Assembly: GCA_023391375.1 (NCBI GenBank)
Contig: JAEWBB010000024.1
Coordinates: 124,001-188,000, forward strand
From: Pseudomonadota bacterium
GTDB taxonomy: Bacteria > Pseudomonadota > Alphaproteobacteria > Sphingomonadales > Sphingomonadaceae
Reading direction: 5' to 3'
DNA: 64,000 nucleotides
The notes below the pieces were generated by a model, which saw only the letters and a program-made list of their open reading frames with translations, was not told where the DNA came from and did no database searches. Shown one piece after another: positions 1 through 9,063 of the stretch; the stretch's first letter is position 1, and each line of letters begins with the position of its first letter. The translations under genes and the position numbers were made by a program.

Positions 1-797
1 TGATCCTGCCCGACATGGACGCCGGCTGCAGCCTCGAGGACAGCTGCCCGCCCGACCAGTTCAAGGCCTTCCGCGCGGCCCACCCGGACCATATCGCGCT
101 GACCTACATCAATTGCTCGGCGGAGGTGAAAGCGCTCTCCGACATCATCGTCACCTCGTCGAGCGCGGAGGCGATCCTCAACCAGATCCCCAAGGACCAG
201 AAGATCATCTTCGGTCCCGACCGCCACCTCGGCGGCTACCTTGCCCGCAAGTTCGGCCGCGAAATGCTCCTCTGGCCGGGCATCTGCATCGTCCACCAGG
301 CCTTCAGCGAGACCGAACTGCTCAAGCTCAAGGCGCAATATCCCGGCGCACCGGTCGCGGCGCACCCCGAATGCCCGCCGCACATCGTCGACCATAGCGA
401 TATGGTCGGCTCGACCAGCGCGATCCTCAAATTCGCGATCGAAAGCGACAGCCAGACGATCCTCGTCGCGACCGAACCGCACATCATCCACCAGATGGAA
501 AAGGCCGCGCCGGAGAAGACCTTCATCGGCGTCCCGGGCGGCGACGGGAACTGCAACTGCAACATGTGCCCCTACATGGCGCTCAATACGCTGGAGAAAC
601 TCTACGTTGCGCTGCGCGATCTCGAACCGCAGATCCACATGTCGGACGAGTTGATGGACGCGGCCCGCAAACCACTCCAGCGCATGCTCGATATGGCCGG
701 CTCGACAGTGGGGCAGGGCGACGTGGGTAGGCCCAGACTTTCGACCGACGAACTCGATGCCGGCACTGTCAGCGGGCCCGCGGTTCCGGGGGAGTAG
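1..797 (+). CDS. nadA: Quinolinate synthase NadA (3' part, 5' end outside window)
   Basis: Quinolinate synthase condenses iminoaspartate with dihydroxyacetone phosphate in de novo NAD synthesis, using a [4Fe-4S] cluster in the cytoplasm. The reading frame is open from the first base, so the N-terminal part is missing. The three cluster cysteines expected of the family are visible: in YINCSA (codon at 114), in HPECPP (372) and in the C-terminal CNCNMCPYMALN stretch (552-569). The tail after that motif is about 60 residues and looks like a variable extension. No nadB or nadC is visible downstream. PnuC and a NadR-type kinase at the far end of the window serve NAD salvage. Identity is secure; the true start lies upstream. 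Confidence 0.95.
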   Translation, partial: ILPDMDAGCSLEDSCPPDQFKAFRAAHPDHIALTYINCSAEVKALSDIIVTSSSAEAILNQIPKDQKIIFGPDRHLGGYLARKFGREMLLWPGICIVHQAFSETELLKLKAQYPGAPVAAHPECPPHIVDHSDMVGSTSAILKFAIESDSQTILVATEPHIIHQMEKAAPEKTFIGVPGGDGNCNCNMCPYMALNTLEKLYVALRDLEPQIHMSDELMDAARKPLQRMLDMAGSTVGQGDVGRPRLSTDELDAGTVSGPAVPGE

Positions 798-871
798 CCT
801 CCCTACGTCCGACTTCGACATCGCTGGGATTTATCGCCATGGTGCCGGTGCTCGGCGTTAGGGGATGGGTG

Positions 872-2161
872 ATGAGCGCGAGTCAGCTGGTTGTAACCAA
901 GGTCAGGAATCGCGAACACGGGACGATTCTCCTGAAATCGGTCGACGAAGATCTCGCTTCGAAGTTGCCCGACCTTCGCCTTCCAATCATGCCGGACGAA
1001 GCGCGCGCGGCGTTTCGGGCTATTCTCGCTTATGAAGCGCCGCCGGCCAACGGATCGCTGGTCGACCTTCTTCAGTTCGCGGAAGTCCGCGGCTATGCGG
1101 CGCACCCCTGCGATTGGATTCCAGATTACGACTGGAAATACGCCGGCGGCCATCCCCGTCTCTACCAGCCTTGGGTCGACTGGTTGTCCGAGGAAGGACT
1201 GACCAAGTTCCACCAGGGCAACACCCTCACGCCAGAGAATTTCCAGCGTTTCAGTCCCGGGCAACGCGGTGGACCGATCAAGGCGCTGATCCGCAAAGGC
1301 CGGTCCGATGATTTTGCGGAGGTAAAAGCGGTCGCCGAAGCGCAGCCCGCATCCGCGCGCGCCCTGATCGTAAATTCAATCTCTGCATGGGGTAGTTTCG
1401 ACGGATGTTATCCCTGGCAGGTTCCGCTGCTCGAATATTTCGCCGCGGACAAGTCGGACAAGGTCCGGTCTATTGCGCGGGCGAGCCTGGAAAAGATGGG
1501 CTCCCTCCTCACCGAGGAAGACTATGCGCGCAAGCTCGCCAACCACATCACGATCCGTCCGGATGGTGTGGGGTATGCGGTGGCGCCGACCCCCCATACC
1601 TTCCCGTTCTTCAAGGAGTTCACTTGCGTCAGCTTCGCAGCACTGGCGAATGCGTTAGGGCTGACGCCGACCGAACTGGCCAGCCGGTCCGATCTCGACG
1701 GCCTCGGAAAGGAACTGATGGGTGTCGCTGCTGTGAGCGGCGATCCGGAATCCCGGACGATCCTGGCCAATCGCTATCTCGACAAGGGGACGGGCGGGGA
1801 AAGTCTGTCGCTGATGCTGTTCGAAGGTCTTGCCAAACCCATTCGGGCGCGCGGCCTGCAGGCCATGTTCCAATCGCCCTACATGGACAGCGTACAGGAG
1901 TATCTGGGCGCCGAGACAGGCACGCTCGACGCACCCTCCATGCGTAACTGGTCGGCTTATCAGCAGCTCGGCGAGATCGTGACGGATGAACTGAAGAAGA
2001 AGCGCCAGCTACCGGTGAACATCATATACGACCCTCTCCGCTGCCTTGGGAAAGTCGTGAACAAGGAGGTAGCGCGGCAGGTCCTGGACGAGGCGATCGG
2101 CCACGGCATGAGCCCGGATAATCCGCGCCTCACGATGCTGAAGTTCAATCTCGCGCTTTGA
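872..2161 (+). CDS. Uncharacterised 429-aa protein
   Basis: I do not recognise this protein. I chose the ATG at 872 because AGGGG (860-864) lies seven bases upstream; an in-frame ATG at 839 would add eleven residues. There is no signal peptide and no clear membrane segment, so it is probably cytoplasmic. The middle part (about residues 170-230) is helical with a HEAT-like look around DKSDKVRSIARASLEKMG, suggesting a scaffold. Two aromatic-rich blocks (near WIPDYDWKYAGG and PTPHTFPFFKEF) could be conserved cores. It follows nadA by 74 bases and is closed by a strong terminator, so it may be cotranscribed with nadA or independent. Codon use is less strictly GC-biased than in neighbouring housekeeping genes. 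Confidence 0.75.
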   Translation: MSASQLVVTKVRNREHGTILLKSVDEDLASKLPDLRLPIMPDEARAAFRAILAYEAPPANGSLVDLLQFAEVRGYAAHPCDWIPDYDWKYAGGHPRLYQPWVDWLSEEGLTKFHQGNTLTPENFQRFSPGQRGGPIKALIRKGRSDDFAEVKAVAEAQPASARALIVNSISAWGSFDGCYPWQVPLLEYFAADKSDKVRSIARASLEKMGSLLTEEDYARKLANHITIRPDGVGYAVAPTPHTFPFFKEFTCVSFAALANALGLTPTELASRSDLDGLGKELMGVAAVSGDPESRTILANRYLDKGTGGESLSLMLFEGLAKPIRARGLQAMFQSPYMDSVQEYLGAETGTLDAPSMRNWSAYQQLGEIVTDELKKKRQLPVNIIYDPLRCLGKVVNKEVARQVLDEAIGHGMSPDNPRLTMLKFNLAL

Positions 2162-2274
2162 GGCCTAGCCGTCCCGACGCGCCGATGCCTCGACCATCCG
2201 GATATTGATCCATAGATTTTGCCATGAGTGCAATCAGGTGCGACCAACTCCGACACGTCTTGGCCTCGACAAAA

Positions 2275-2308
2275 ACGGCCCCGGAACGCTCCGGAGCCGT
2301 CCTGTTTT
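2275..2308 (+). terminator. Intrinsic terminator after the unknown gene
   Basis: An 11-bp stem (2275-2285 with 2290-2300, one mismatch) and a 4-base loop are followed by CCTGTTTT. It lies 114 bases past the stop at 2161. Confidence 0.75.
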
Positions 2309-2511
2309 GAGCCTGAACAGCGGTCGCGGGGTTAGCCGCGCTCGGGTTCGACCGGCGGCAGCGGGGCCGGTCAGCGGCCCGCAGGCGCCAGGGAAATAAC
2401 TTGCCCAACTGTTGCACGCCGGTCCCATGACGTCAGTATTGCGACGAACTGTTCAAAAACCCCCTAGTGGCTGCGATTGCGTCTGTTAAATAAGCGGCAG
2501 GGGGATTGCAG
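2309..2511. other. Non-coding stretch before the M48 operon
   Basis: The whole gap from 2162 to 2511 is 350 bases. Apart from the terminator at 2275 it holds no convincing gene on either strand. Its last part must carry the promoter of the operon starting at 2512; the AT-richer run near 2448-2490 is the likeliest place, but I cannot pick out good -35 and -10 boxes. Confidence 0.4.
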
Positions 2512-3237
2512 ATGTACTCGAATTCCGCGCGCGCACTTCTGTGCGCTGCTTGTATCATGTTTGCCGCACCGGCTCTTGCGCAGGAAAAGAGCGGCACGAA
2601 GCCCGGTTTTGCGCTGAAGCCGGGAAGCGCCAAGATCATCCTCATGCGGCCAGCGATCCGGGTCGGCGCCCAGTCTACCGGGGGCATGTTCGAACCGAAC
2701 GCCGACTGGACGGCGCAGGCACGGGACAACGTCAGACAGGCCTTGCGCGCCGTGCAGAACAAGCTCGGCAACCGCGTGGTCGATTTCGACGAGGGTGTGA
2801 CGGGCGAGGGACCTGTCGCGGCCCAATATTCGAACCTGTTCGGCGTCGTTGCCGACTCGGTCATCGAATACCAGTTCTTCGTCGGCAACCGGCTGGAAAC
2901 CAAGAAGCGAAAGGGCACCTTCGAATGGGGTGTGGGGCCGTCGATCGGCAAGCTCCGCTCGCTCGGCGACGCCGATTACGCGCTCTTCATCAACACCAAC
3001 GACGCCTATGGTTCGACCGGCCGCAAGATGCTGCAGATCGCCGCCGCGCTCGGCGGTGTCGGCGTGACGTCCGGCATGCACGCCGGTTACGCCGGCCTCG
3101 TCGATCTCAAAACCGGCGAACTCGTCTGGCTCAATGCCGACCGGCAGATGGGCGGGGATGTCCGCACGGCCGAAGGCGCCGCCAAGCGGGTGTCGCAGCT
3201 ACTGGAGGACTTTCCCGGCACGGCGGTGAGGAACTAA
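2512..3237 (+). CDS. Secreted protein of unknown function, first gene of M48 operon
   Basis: The protein has 241 residues and begins with a typical Sec signal peptide: a basic start, a hydrophobic core, then APALAQ, with cleavage likely after about residue 24. An AGGGGG ribosome site ends seven bases before ATG 2512. A TTG two codons upstream is also open but fits the site less well. The mature part has no domain I know. It contains a central Gly-rich hydrophobic stretch (AAALGGVGVTSG) and the sequence FINTNDAYGSTGRK. Its TAA overlaps the ATG of the M48 protease (TAATG), so translation is coupled and the two products probably act together in the periplasm or outer envelope. Confidence 0.8.
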   Translation: MYSNSARALLCAACIMFAAPALAQEKSGTKPGFALKPGSAKIILMRPAIRVGAQSTGGMFEPNADWTAQARDNVRQALRAVQNKLGNRVVDFDEGVTGEGPVAAQYSNLFGVVADSVIEYQFFVGNRLETKKRKGTFEWGVGPSIGKLRSLGDADYALFINTNDAYGSTGRKMLQIAAALGGVGVTSGMHAGYAGLVDLKTGELVWLNADRQMGGDVRTAEGAAKRVSQLLEDFPGTAVRN

Positions 3238-4382
3238 TGCCTGCCGCCTGGCTGACTGCACTGGCGCTGGCCGGCGCGACGCCCACGGCGCTCCCCCCGT
3301 ATACGCCGGCCTACGAGCCGACGTCGGTCGACGAGCGCGGGTTGTGGATGGAGGCCGATGAGGACGAGCGGATCCTGCGAGATTCGCCGCTCCTGGTCCG
3401 CGACGAGGCGCTGCGCGGATACGTGAAGAGCGTCCTATGTCGCACCGTCGGCGAAGATCGCTGCAAGGGAGTGCGCATCTACATCGTCGAAGTGCCGGCC
3501 TTCAATGCGAGCATGATGCCCAACGGCACCATGCGCGTCTTCACCGGTTTGCTGCTCCGCGTCCGTTCGGAGGCGGAGCTTGCTTCGGTACTAGGTCACG
3601 AGTTCGCACATTTCGAACTCCGGCACGGCTTGAAAGATTTCAAGCACGCGCGGACTGCCACTGACATCATGGCATGGGTCTCGGTTCTCGGCGGCCTTTC
3701 TGGCACCAACACCGACATGACTCAATTCGCGCTGTTAGGGAGCATCTTCCATTTCAGTCGTGAACAGGAGCAGGAGGCAGATCTCCTCGGCCTGAAGTAT
3801 TTGACGGCCTCGCCATACCCAGCGGCTTCGGCAGCCAACGTTTGGACCAATCTGATGGCCGAAGAAGATGCCACGAAGGCAGGGCGTAACCGCAAGTCGC
3901 GCCATCCCTACACTGCGGGATTTTTCGCGACACATCCGACCGAGCGCACCCGTGCTGCCTATCTCACGACTGCGGCGCTCGCCGTGAATGATCCGGGCGA
4001 TGCCCGTGTCGCGTCGTATCGCGAGGCACTGGCGGGCGAGATGCCCAAGCTTTTGGCCGCGCAGATCAAGCTCAACGATTTCGGCGGGTCGGATTACCTG
4101 ATCGGCGAAATGGCAAGGTCGATCGGCTGGACGAAGGACCTTCTATTCGCCCGCGCCGAACTCTACCGCGACCGCGGCAATCCGCGCGACCTCGAAACAG
4201 CGGCGACGCTATACCAGTCGGCACTCGATGCCGGCCTGGCCGCGCCGACCGCCTATCGCGGCCTCGGCCTGTCCCTGATGCGCTCGGGCCGCTCGACCGA
4301 CGGCGCGGCCGCACTTCGCCGTTATCTCGAACAATCGCCGGGCGCGGCCGATGCCTCGGCCATTAGGATGCTGATCCCATGA
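3237..4382 (+). CDS. M48 family zinc metalloprotease with C-terminal TPR-like region
   Basis: The 381-aa product is an M48 (BepA/LoiP-like) peptidase, probably periplasmic. The zinc motif HEFAH is present within VLGHEFAHFELRHG. The third ligand region is EQEQEADLLGLKYL, with the expected ExxxD. The N-terminus is short and hydrophobic and may act as a signal sequence. The last 130 residues look like tetratricopeptide repeats, as in BepA, which would bind substrates. The start at 3237 overlaps the stop of the upstream gene, and its own TGA overlaps the next ATG. Family members degrade misfolded outer-membrane or periplasmic proteins; the substrate here is unknown. The two flanking secreted proteins are candidate partners. 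Confidence 0.85.
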   Translation: MPAAWLTALALAGATPTALPPYTPAYEPTSVDERGLWMEADEDERILRDSPLLVRDEALRGYVKSVLCRTVGEDRCKGVRIYIVEVPAFNASMMPNGTMRVFTGLLLRVRSEAELASVLGHEFAHFELRHGLKDFKHARTATDIMAWVSVLGGLSGTNTDMTQFALLGSIFHFSREQEQEADLLGLKYLTASPYPAASAANVWTNLMAEEDATKAGRNRKSRHPYTAGFFATHPTERTRAAYLTTAALAVNDPGDARVASYREALAGEMPKLLAAQIKLNDFGGSDYLIGEMARSIGWTKDLLFARAELYRDRGNPRDLETAATLYQSALDAGLAAPTAYRGLGLSLMRSGRSTDGAAALRRYLEQSPGAADASAIRMLIP

Positions 4383-4981
4383 AGGTGCCTTTCATGCGTG
4401 GAATGAAAATTACTCTCGTCGCTCTTGTCCTCACCGCCTCGGCGCCGGCGCTCGCCCATACTCTGGTCAGCCCGGGGCCGACCGCGAAGATCGCCAAGTC
4501 GACCATGTCGGCCGTTCCGGACAGTGAATGGAACCGGCTGCGCGAACGCGGTGGCAAGAACGTGGAAGTCTGGACGGTCGACGGCGACGGCCTCAACAAG
4601 CTGATGTTCTTCGGCGGCGTACCGTCGGGGAAGACCATCGTCCGCGAGGAAGACAAGCGCGACAAGCCGCTGCCGACGGTCTCGGCGACCATGTTGCTTA
4701 CGGACGTGCCGACGCTGCTGGAGCAGACCTATCGCGCCCAGTTCAACGTCAACCGCATGTCGGTCGACAAGCAGGAAGCCACCGAACTCGGCGGTCACAA
4801 AGCGATCCGTTTCGCCTACAGCTTCGTGCGCCAGGACGATGAAGTCGAACGCCGCGGTGAAGCGGTTGCGACGTTGGCCGGCGGCCGCCTCTTCATGGTG
4901 CTGTTCGAAGCGCCATCGCTTTATTATTTCGACCGCGATGTAGATCGCTACCGACGCCTCGTCTCTACCGTGAAATTTTAG
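4379..4981 (+). CDS. Secreted protein of unknown function, last gene of M48 operon
   Basis: This 200-aa protein starts with an ATGA overlap with the M48 gene. An in-frame ATG at 4394 is an alternative start. The N-terminus is a signal peptide ending in APALAH. The mature part is charged, without membrane segments, and has no motif I recognise; its last third (KAIRFAYSFVRQDDEVERRGEAV) looks like beta strands. Position in the operon argues for a periplasmic role linked to the protease. The stop at 4979-4981 abuts the stop of the convergent DUF4112 gene with no spacer. Confidence 0.8.
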   Translation: MKVPFMRGMKITLVALVLTASAPALAHTLVSPGPTAKIAKSTMSAVPDSEWNRLRERGGKNVEVWTVDGDGLNKLMFFGGVPSGKTIVREEDKRDKPLPTVSATMLLTDVPTLLEQTYRAQFNVNRMSVDKQEATELGGHKAIRFAYSFVRQDDEVERRGEAVATLAGGRLFMVLFEAPSLYYFDRDVDRYRRLVSTVKF

Positions 4982-5389
4982 TCAAGGCTGTCGCGCCGCC
5001 ACATCGACAATTCCCGTCTCCGGATGATGCCTGTCGAGGTGGTTGCGGATGATCTTGAGGTTGCGCGAGTTCGAGCGGAAGAAGAAATCCGGGATCGCGC
5101 CGATCCACGGGATCAGGCCGAGCACGAAGTCGGTGCCGACATTGCCGGCCATCCGCCCCATCTGCCATTTCGACATGCCGAGGTTGCGCGCTTCCCAGAT
5201 CATGTAGCTGCCGAGCGCCGCGCCGGCGACGCCGCCGACGCCGGGAATGATGTCGAGGAGCACGTCGAGCCCGAACTTGCGGTTGGTGCCGGGCAGCGTG
5301 ATGCTCCGCTCGAGCAGGTGCTCCAGCGCCTCGACCCGCTTGCGTACCGCGAGCGGGTGCGACGACAGCGCGTCCTCGCGGCTGATCAT
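4982..5389 (-). CDS. DUF4112 domain membrane protein
   Basis: The 135-aa protein matches the DUF4112 family: the block FGLDVLLDIIPGVGGVAGAA is followed by GTDFVLGLIPWIGAIPDFFF, two hydrophobic hairpin-like segments rich in Gly and Pro. The family is found in many bacteria and has no known function. ATG 5389 overlaps the TGA of the upstream solute-binding protein gene (ATGA), so the two are translated together. Much longer upstream extension of this frame is possible on paper, but it would run inside the solute-binding gene and is not needed. Confidence 0.85.
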   Translation of the reverse strand: MISREDALSSHPLAVRKRVEALEHLLERSITLPGTNRKFGLDVLLDIIPGVGGVAGAALGSYMIWEARNLGMSKWQMGRMAGNVGTDFVLGLIPWIGAIPDFFFRSNSRNLKIIRNHLDRHHPETGIVDVAARQP

Positions 5390-6858
5390 CGGGCGGCCCC
5401 CGACGCGGTGGTCAGGGCCAGCAAGCTGTGGCGCGCGTAGCGGTTGGTGGTGAAGCCGGGCACGGTGCGGGAAACGAGCGACCAGCGGATCGGTGCCGCG
5501 ATCGGCATGAAAAGCGCGCCGCCGTCGACTTTCTGCGCCGCGAGCGCGAGCAGGCCGGCGCGCGCTTCCGGCAGCAAGGTGGTGCGCGCATCCTCGGTCA
5601 GCCGGTCGATCTCCTCGTCGCACACCGGCGCGGTGTCGCAGCGGAAACGGCGAACGAACCATGCCGCGGAATCGGACGGCGCGACCTCGTCGACGAAGCG
5701 GAAGTCGGCGCCCTTCTCGGACTTTGCCCGCTCCACCGCCAGCCCCAGCGCCCCCCAGTCGAGCGCGATGCGGGCGACGATCATGTCGCCGCCTGGTCCT
5801 TCCGGTGCCCACAGCGTGACTTTGGGCAGCGTGCCGTCCTTCGACTTGGGCAGAGAGGGGGCGAGCCGCGCCTTGAGCGTCGCGCGGCGGTCGGCCGCCG
5901 GGACCGCTAGCCAGTCGGGCTGGACCGGTGCCGCAATGCCGTTGAGCCCGGCCTCGAGCAGCGTCGCGCGCGGTCCCAGGTTGGGCACGTCGAGCGCCGC
6001 GATCAGCGCCTGCCGGTCGATCGCCTGGTCGAGCACGACGCGGACGTCGGCGGAATCGGTGAACGCGGTCTTCTTCGCCGGCATGATGCCGAACAGGCCG
6101 GCGGCGGGGTCGAACTGCAGCGTGCCGCGGGGCAAGGCCGCGTTGCGCGCCAGCGGCAGGTCGGCGACCGTCCCTCCCAGCACCAGCGCCGCGTGCGACG
6201 CCTTGAAGGCGGCGATCGCCTTGGCCGCCGGCAGGACCGACAGCCGCACTTCCTCGCTTGATCCGGGCTCGCCATCGAAGCCCGGTGCGCGATGGACGAG
6301 GCGCATCGCGTCCTCGTCGTGCGATTCCACCGTGAACGGCCCGCTCCCCGTGCCTTCGTGGATCAGCGCGAACTCCGGCTGGGCGAGGAGGGTGAGGAGG
6401 TTGGGGCGCGGCGCCTTGAGTCGGATTTCGATGACCCGGTCGGTCATCGCCACCACCTCGTCGATCGCCCCGCCCGCATCACGCACCGGGCCGGCGTTAG
6501 GCGCTTTCAACTGGCGGGTCAGCAGGCGCGCGACGTCACGGGCGCGGATCGGCTTGCCGTCGGGCCATTCGCCGCTCTGCAATCGGAAGATATAGCTCAG
6601 ACCGTCGTCGCTGACGTTCCAGCGTTCGGCGAGACCGGATTCGATCTGCGCATTGGCGTCCAGCCGGACCAGCCCCTGTGCCGTCGCGCTACGCAGCACG
6701 GCTGCCGCCGCGTCGGTTGGAATGCTGTCTCCGTCGGCGAGCGCCGGCGCCTTGTCGCCGATCACGACCACCATCGGCGCGCCGGCGTCCTTGTCGCGGC
6801 ATCCGGCCACGACGAGCAGGCTGGCGGCGATCAGGAGGAGGGGGAGGGGGCGGCCCAT
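5386..6858 (-). CDS. Peptide/nickel-type (family 5) solute-binding lipoprotein
   Basis: The protein has about 490 residues. It starts with a lipoprotein signal (hydrophobic core, then LVVAGC), so it should be anchored by a diacylglyceryl cysteine. The body shows family 5 features: GLAERWNVSDDGLSYIFRL near the N-terminus and WPDGKPIRARDVARLL shortly after. Such proteins normally deliver oligopeptides to an ABC transporter, but no permease or ATPase gene is nearby. ATG 6858 is preferred because it puts the signal peptide in its usual place; ATG 6894 would add twelve residues. It is coupled to the DUF4112 gene and is divergent from the penicillin-binding protein gene. Orphan family 5 proteins can act in cell-wall peptide recycling; that is only a guess here. 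Confidence 0.85.
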   Translation of the reverse strand: MGRPLPLLLIAASLLVVAGCRDKDAGAPMVVVIGDKAPALADGDSIPTDAAAAVLRSATAQGLVRLDANAQIESGLAERWNVSDDGLSYIFRLQSGEWPDGKPIRARDVARLLTRQLKAPNAGPVRDAGGAIDEVVAMTDRVIEIRLKAPRPNLLTLLAQPEFALIHEGTGSGPFTVESHDEDAMRLVHRAPGFDGEPGSSEEVRLSVLPAAKAIAAFKASHAALVLGGTVADLPLARNAALPRGTLQFDPAAGLFGIMPAKKTAFTDSADVRVVLDQAIDRQALIAALDVPNLGPRATLLEAGLNGIAAPVQPDWLAVPAADRRATLKARLAPSLPKSKDGTLPKVTLWAPEGPGGDMIVARIALDWGALGLAVERAKSEKGADFRFVDEVAPSDSAAWFVRRFRCDTAPVCDEEIDRLTEDARTTLLPEARAGLLALAAQKVDGGALFMPIAAPIRWSLVSRTVPGFTTNRYARHSLLALTTASGAAR

Positions 6859-6895
6859 CGCGGCCCAAGGTAGCCGACAACGCCGGTTCATCAAC

Positions 6896-6925
6896 TACTG
6901 GATATTCGGGTACTGGATATTCGGG
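6896..6925. repeat. Perfect 15-bp tandem duplication
   Basis: TACTGGATATTCGGG occurs twice without a gap (6896-6910 and 6911-6925) in the divergent promoter region between the solute-binding protein and the penicillin-binding protein. Confidence 0.85.
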
Positions 6926-6969
6926 CGGCACTGTTTTACTGGACTAATCCACTTCGGCGCGGGCGGGCA

Positions 6970-8937
6970 TTGGACGACCATCACGGCATCTGGCAGCGGG
7001 ACGGCAAGGATATCGAGCATTTGCCCAATCCGCTGGCGCCGCCGCCCGCGGTCCCGGCACCTCCCGCACCCCCGCTCCGCTCGCGCCGCCGGCAAATCCT
7101 CAAATGGGGCGCGCTCGGCTTCGCCGCGTTGCTGCTGGTCACCCTCATCTGGCTCATCGTCAGCGCACCGCTTGGCCGCGCGCTCGAACCGCTCGACGAA
7201 CCGGCGATGCTGCTGGTCAGCGCGGAAGGCCGGCCGATCGCCCGCCGCGGCGCAATGAAGGAGGCGCCGGTCGAGATCGCCAAGCTCGACCCGCTGACAC
7301 CAGCGGCCTTCATCGCCATCGAGGACAAGCGCTTCCGCTCGCACTGGGGCGTCGACATGCACGCCATCGGCCGGGCGCTGGTCACCAACGTCCGCGCTGG
7401 CGGCGTACGTCAGGGCGGATCAACGCTGACCCAGCAGCTGGCCAAGACCAGTTTCCTCTCCTCCGACCGCAGCCTCAAACGCAAGGCGCAGGAGGTGATC
7501 ATCGCCTTCTGGCTCGAGGGCTGGCTGACCAAGGACGAAATCCTCTCACGCTACCTATCCAGCGTCTATTTCGGCGACGGCGTTTACGGCCTGCGCGCCG
7601 CCGCCCGCCATTACTTCGATCGCGAGCCCGAGAAACTCACGCTGGCCCAGTCGGCGATGCTGGCGGGAATGGTCCAGGCGCCCTCGCGCCTCGCGCCGAC
7701 CAAGCATCTCGCCGCCGCGCAGAAGCGGAGCCGTCTGGTACTCCAACTGATGGCCGACCAAGGCGTCATCACCGCATCGCGGGCGCGCGCGACCAACTCG
7801 GCGCGCGTCACCGGCAACGACGATGCGGTGCCCACCGGCACCTATTTCGCCGACTGGGTCGCACCGAGCGCGGAACAGGCGTTTGCTGCCGACTATGGCC
7901 GCGTCACCGTGCCGACGACGCTCGACGCCGACCTCCAGAAGGCGGCGGTGCGCGCCGTCGCCCGCGCCGGCATCGGCGGAGCGCAGGCGGCGCTGGTCGC
8001 GATGCGGCCTGACGGGCGGGTCGTCGCGATGGTCGGCGGCAAGAGCTACGCCGACAGCCCGTTCAATCGCGCGGTGCAGGCCCGCCGCCAGCCGGGTAGT
8101 GCGTTCAAGCTGTTCGTCTACCTCGCCGCAATGCGCGCCGGCTACACGCCCGACAGCATGATCGACGATTCCCCCGTCAGCATCGACGGTTGGAGCCCGA
8201 AGAACAGCGACGGCGTCTACCGCGGCCAGATCAGCCTGCGCGAAGCATTCGCCCGCTCATCCAACGCCGCCACCGTCCGCCTCTCGGAGCAGGTCGGCCG
8301 CCGGAACGTGATCCGCGCCGCGCGCGACCTCGGCATCACCGCCCCGCTGGCCGACGCGCCCAGCCTGGCGCTCGGCACCTCGACGGTGAACCTCGTAGAG
8401 CTCACCCAAGCCTACGCCGCGCTCGCGTCGGGCGCCTACCCGGTCAAGGCGCACGGGCTGCTGCCGATCACGGGGGACGACGACAGCCTTGTCGGCTGGT
8501 TCGTCCCCGGCGGCCGGCTCGATGCCCGCCGCGACTGGGCGCCGATGCTCGACCTGCTGTGGAGCGCGGCGAACGAAGGCACCGGCCGTCGCGCCGCGCT
8601 TGGCGGCTTCGACACGTTCGGTAAGACGGGCACCACCCAGGACAACCGCGACGCGATCTTCGTCGGCTTCGCCGGCAACCTGGTGGTCGGCGTGTGGGTC
8701 GGGCGCGACGACAACCAGTCGCTCGGCAAGATCAGCGGCGGCACGACCCCGGCGAAGATCTGGCGCAACTTCATGGGCTCGGCGATGGCGGTCGACCGCG
8801 ACTCGCGGCATTCGCCGGTGATGCCGTTCCGTCGCCCCGCGCCGGTTCGCCGCGAAAGCCCCGTGCCCGATGAATGGCGCGAGGGAATCTTCGACGCCAT
8901 CGGCAAGGCGGTCCAGGATCTCCTCAACCAGCGCTAA
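6970..8937 (+). CDS. Class A penicillin-binding protein (transglycosylase/transpeptidase)
   Basis: This bifunctional peptidoglycan synthase has 655 residues. A Pro-rich cytoplasmic tail is followed by one membrane segment at about residues 46-66. The GT51 domain has the catalytic glutamate in EDKRFRSHWG (Glu118), then GGSTLTQQLAK and the RYLSSVYFGDGVYG block. The transpeptidase domain has Ser377 in SAFK, SSN at 430-432 and KTG at 552-554, so both activities look intact. The start is a TTG at 6970; no ATG precedes the tail in frame. Length and order fit the PBP1A/PBP1C class but I cannot say which. The gene is divergent from the solute-binding lipoprotein. Confidence 0.92.
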   Translation: MDDHHGIWQRDGKDIEHLPNPLAPPPAVPAPPAPPLRSRRRQILKWGALGFAALLLVTLIWLIVSAPLGRALEPLDEPAMLLVSAEGRPIARRGAMKEAPVEIAKLDPLTPAAFIAIEDKRFRSHWGVDMHAIGRALVTNVRAGGVRQGGSTLTQQLAKTSFLSSDRSLKRKAQEVIIAFWLEGWLTKDEILSRYLSSVYFGDGVYGLRAAARHYFDREPEKLTLAQSAMLAGMVQAPSRLAPTKHLAAAQKRSRLVLQLMADQGVITASRARATNSARVTGNDDAVPTGTYFADWVAPSAEQAFAADYGRVTVPTTLDADLQKAAVRAVARAGIGGAQAALVAMRPDGRVVAMVGGKSYADSPFNRAVQARRQPGSAFKLFVYLAAMRAGYTPDSMIDDSPVSIDGWSPKNSDGVYRGQISLREAFARSSNAATVRLSEQVGRRNVIRAARDLGITAPLADAPSLALGTSTVNLVELTQAYAALASGAYPVKAHGLLPITGDDDSLVGWFVPGGRLDARRDWAPMLDLLWSAANEGTGRRAALGGFDTFGKTGTTQDNRDAIFVGFAGNLVVGVWVGRDDNQSLGKISGGTTPAKIWRNFMGSAMAVDRDSRHSPVMPFRRPAPVRRESPVPDEWREGIFDAIGKAVQDLLNQR

Positions 8938-9063
8938 GAAAATTTCACAATTAATGCGCCGGTAAGCCGCGGCTTTAAGACTTTGACAACGATCTTCGCC
9001 GTACATCGTCTCCAACCGGTCTTCCGAAAGAGGGTCGGGGATGTGGACCAAAGGAGACCAGAC

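Noticed and set aside
8983..9011. Sigma-70 promoter for the pilins
   Set aside because: TTGACA is perfect, but no acceptable -10 box lies 16-18 bases downstream.
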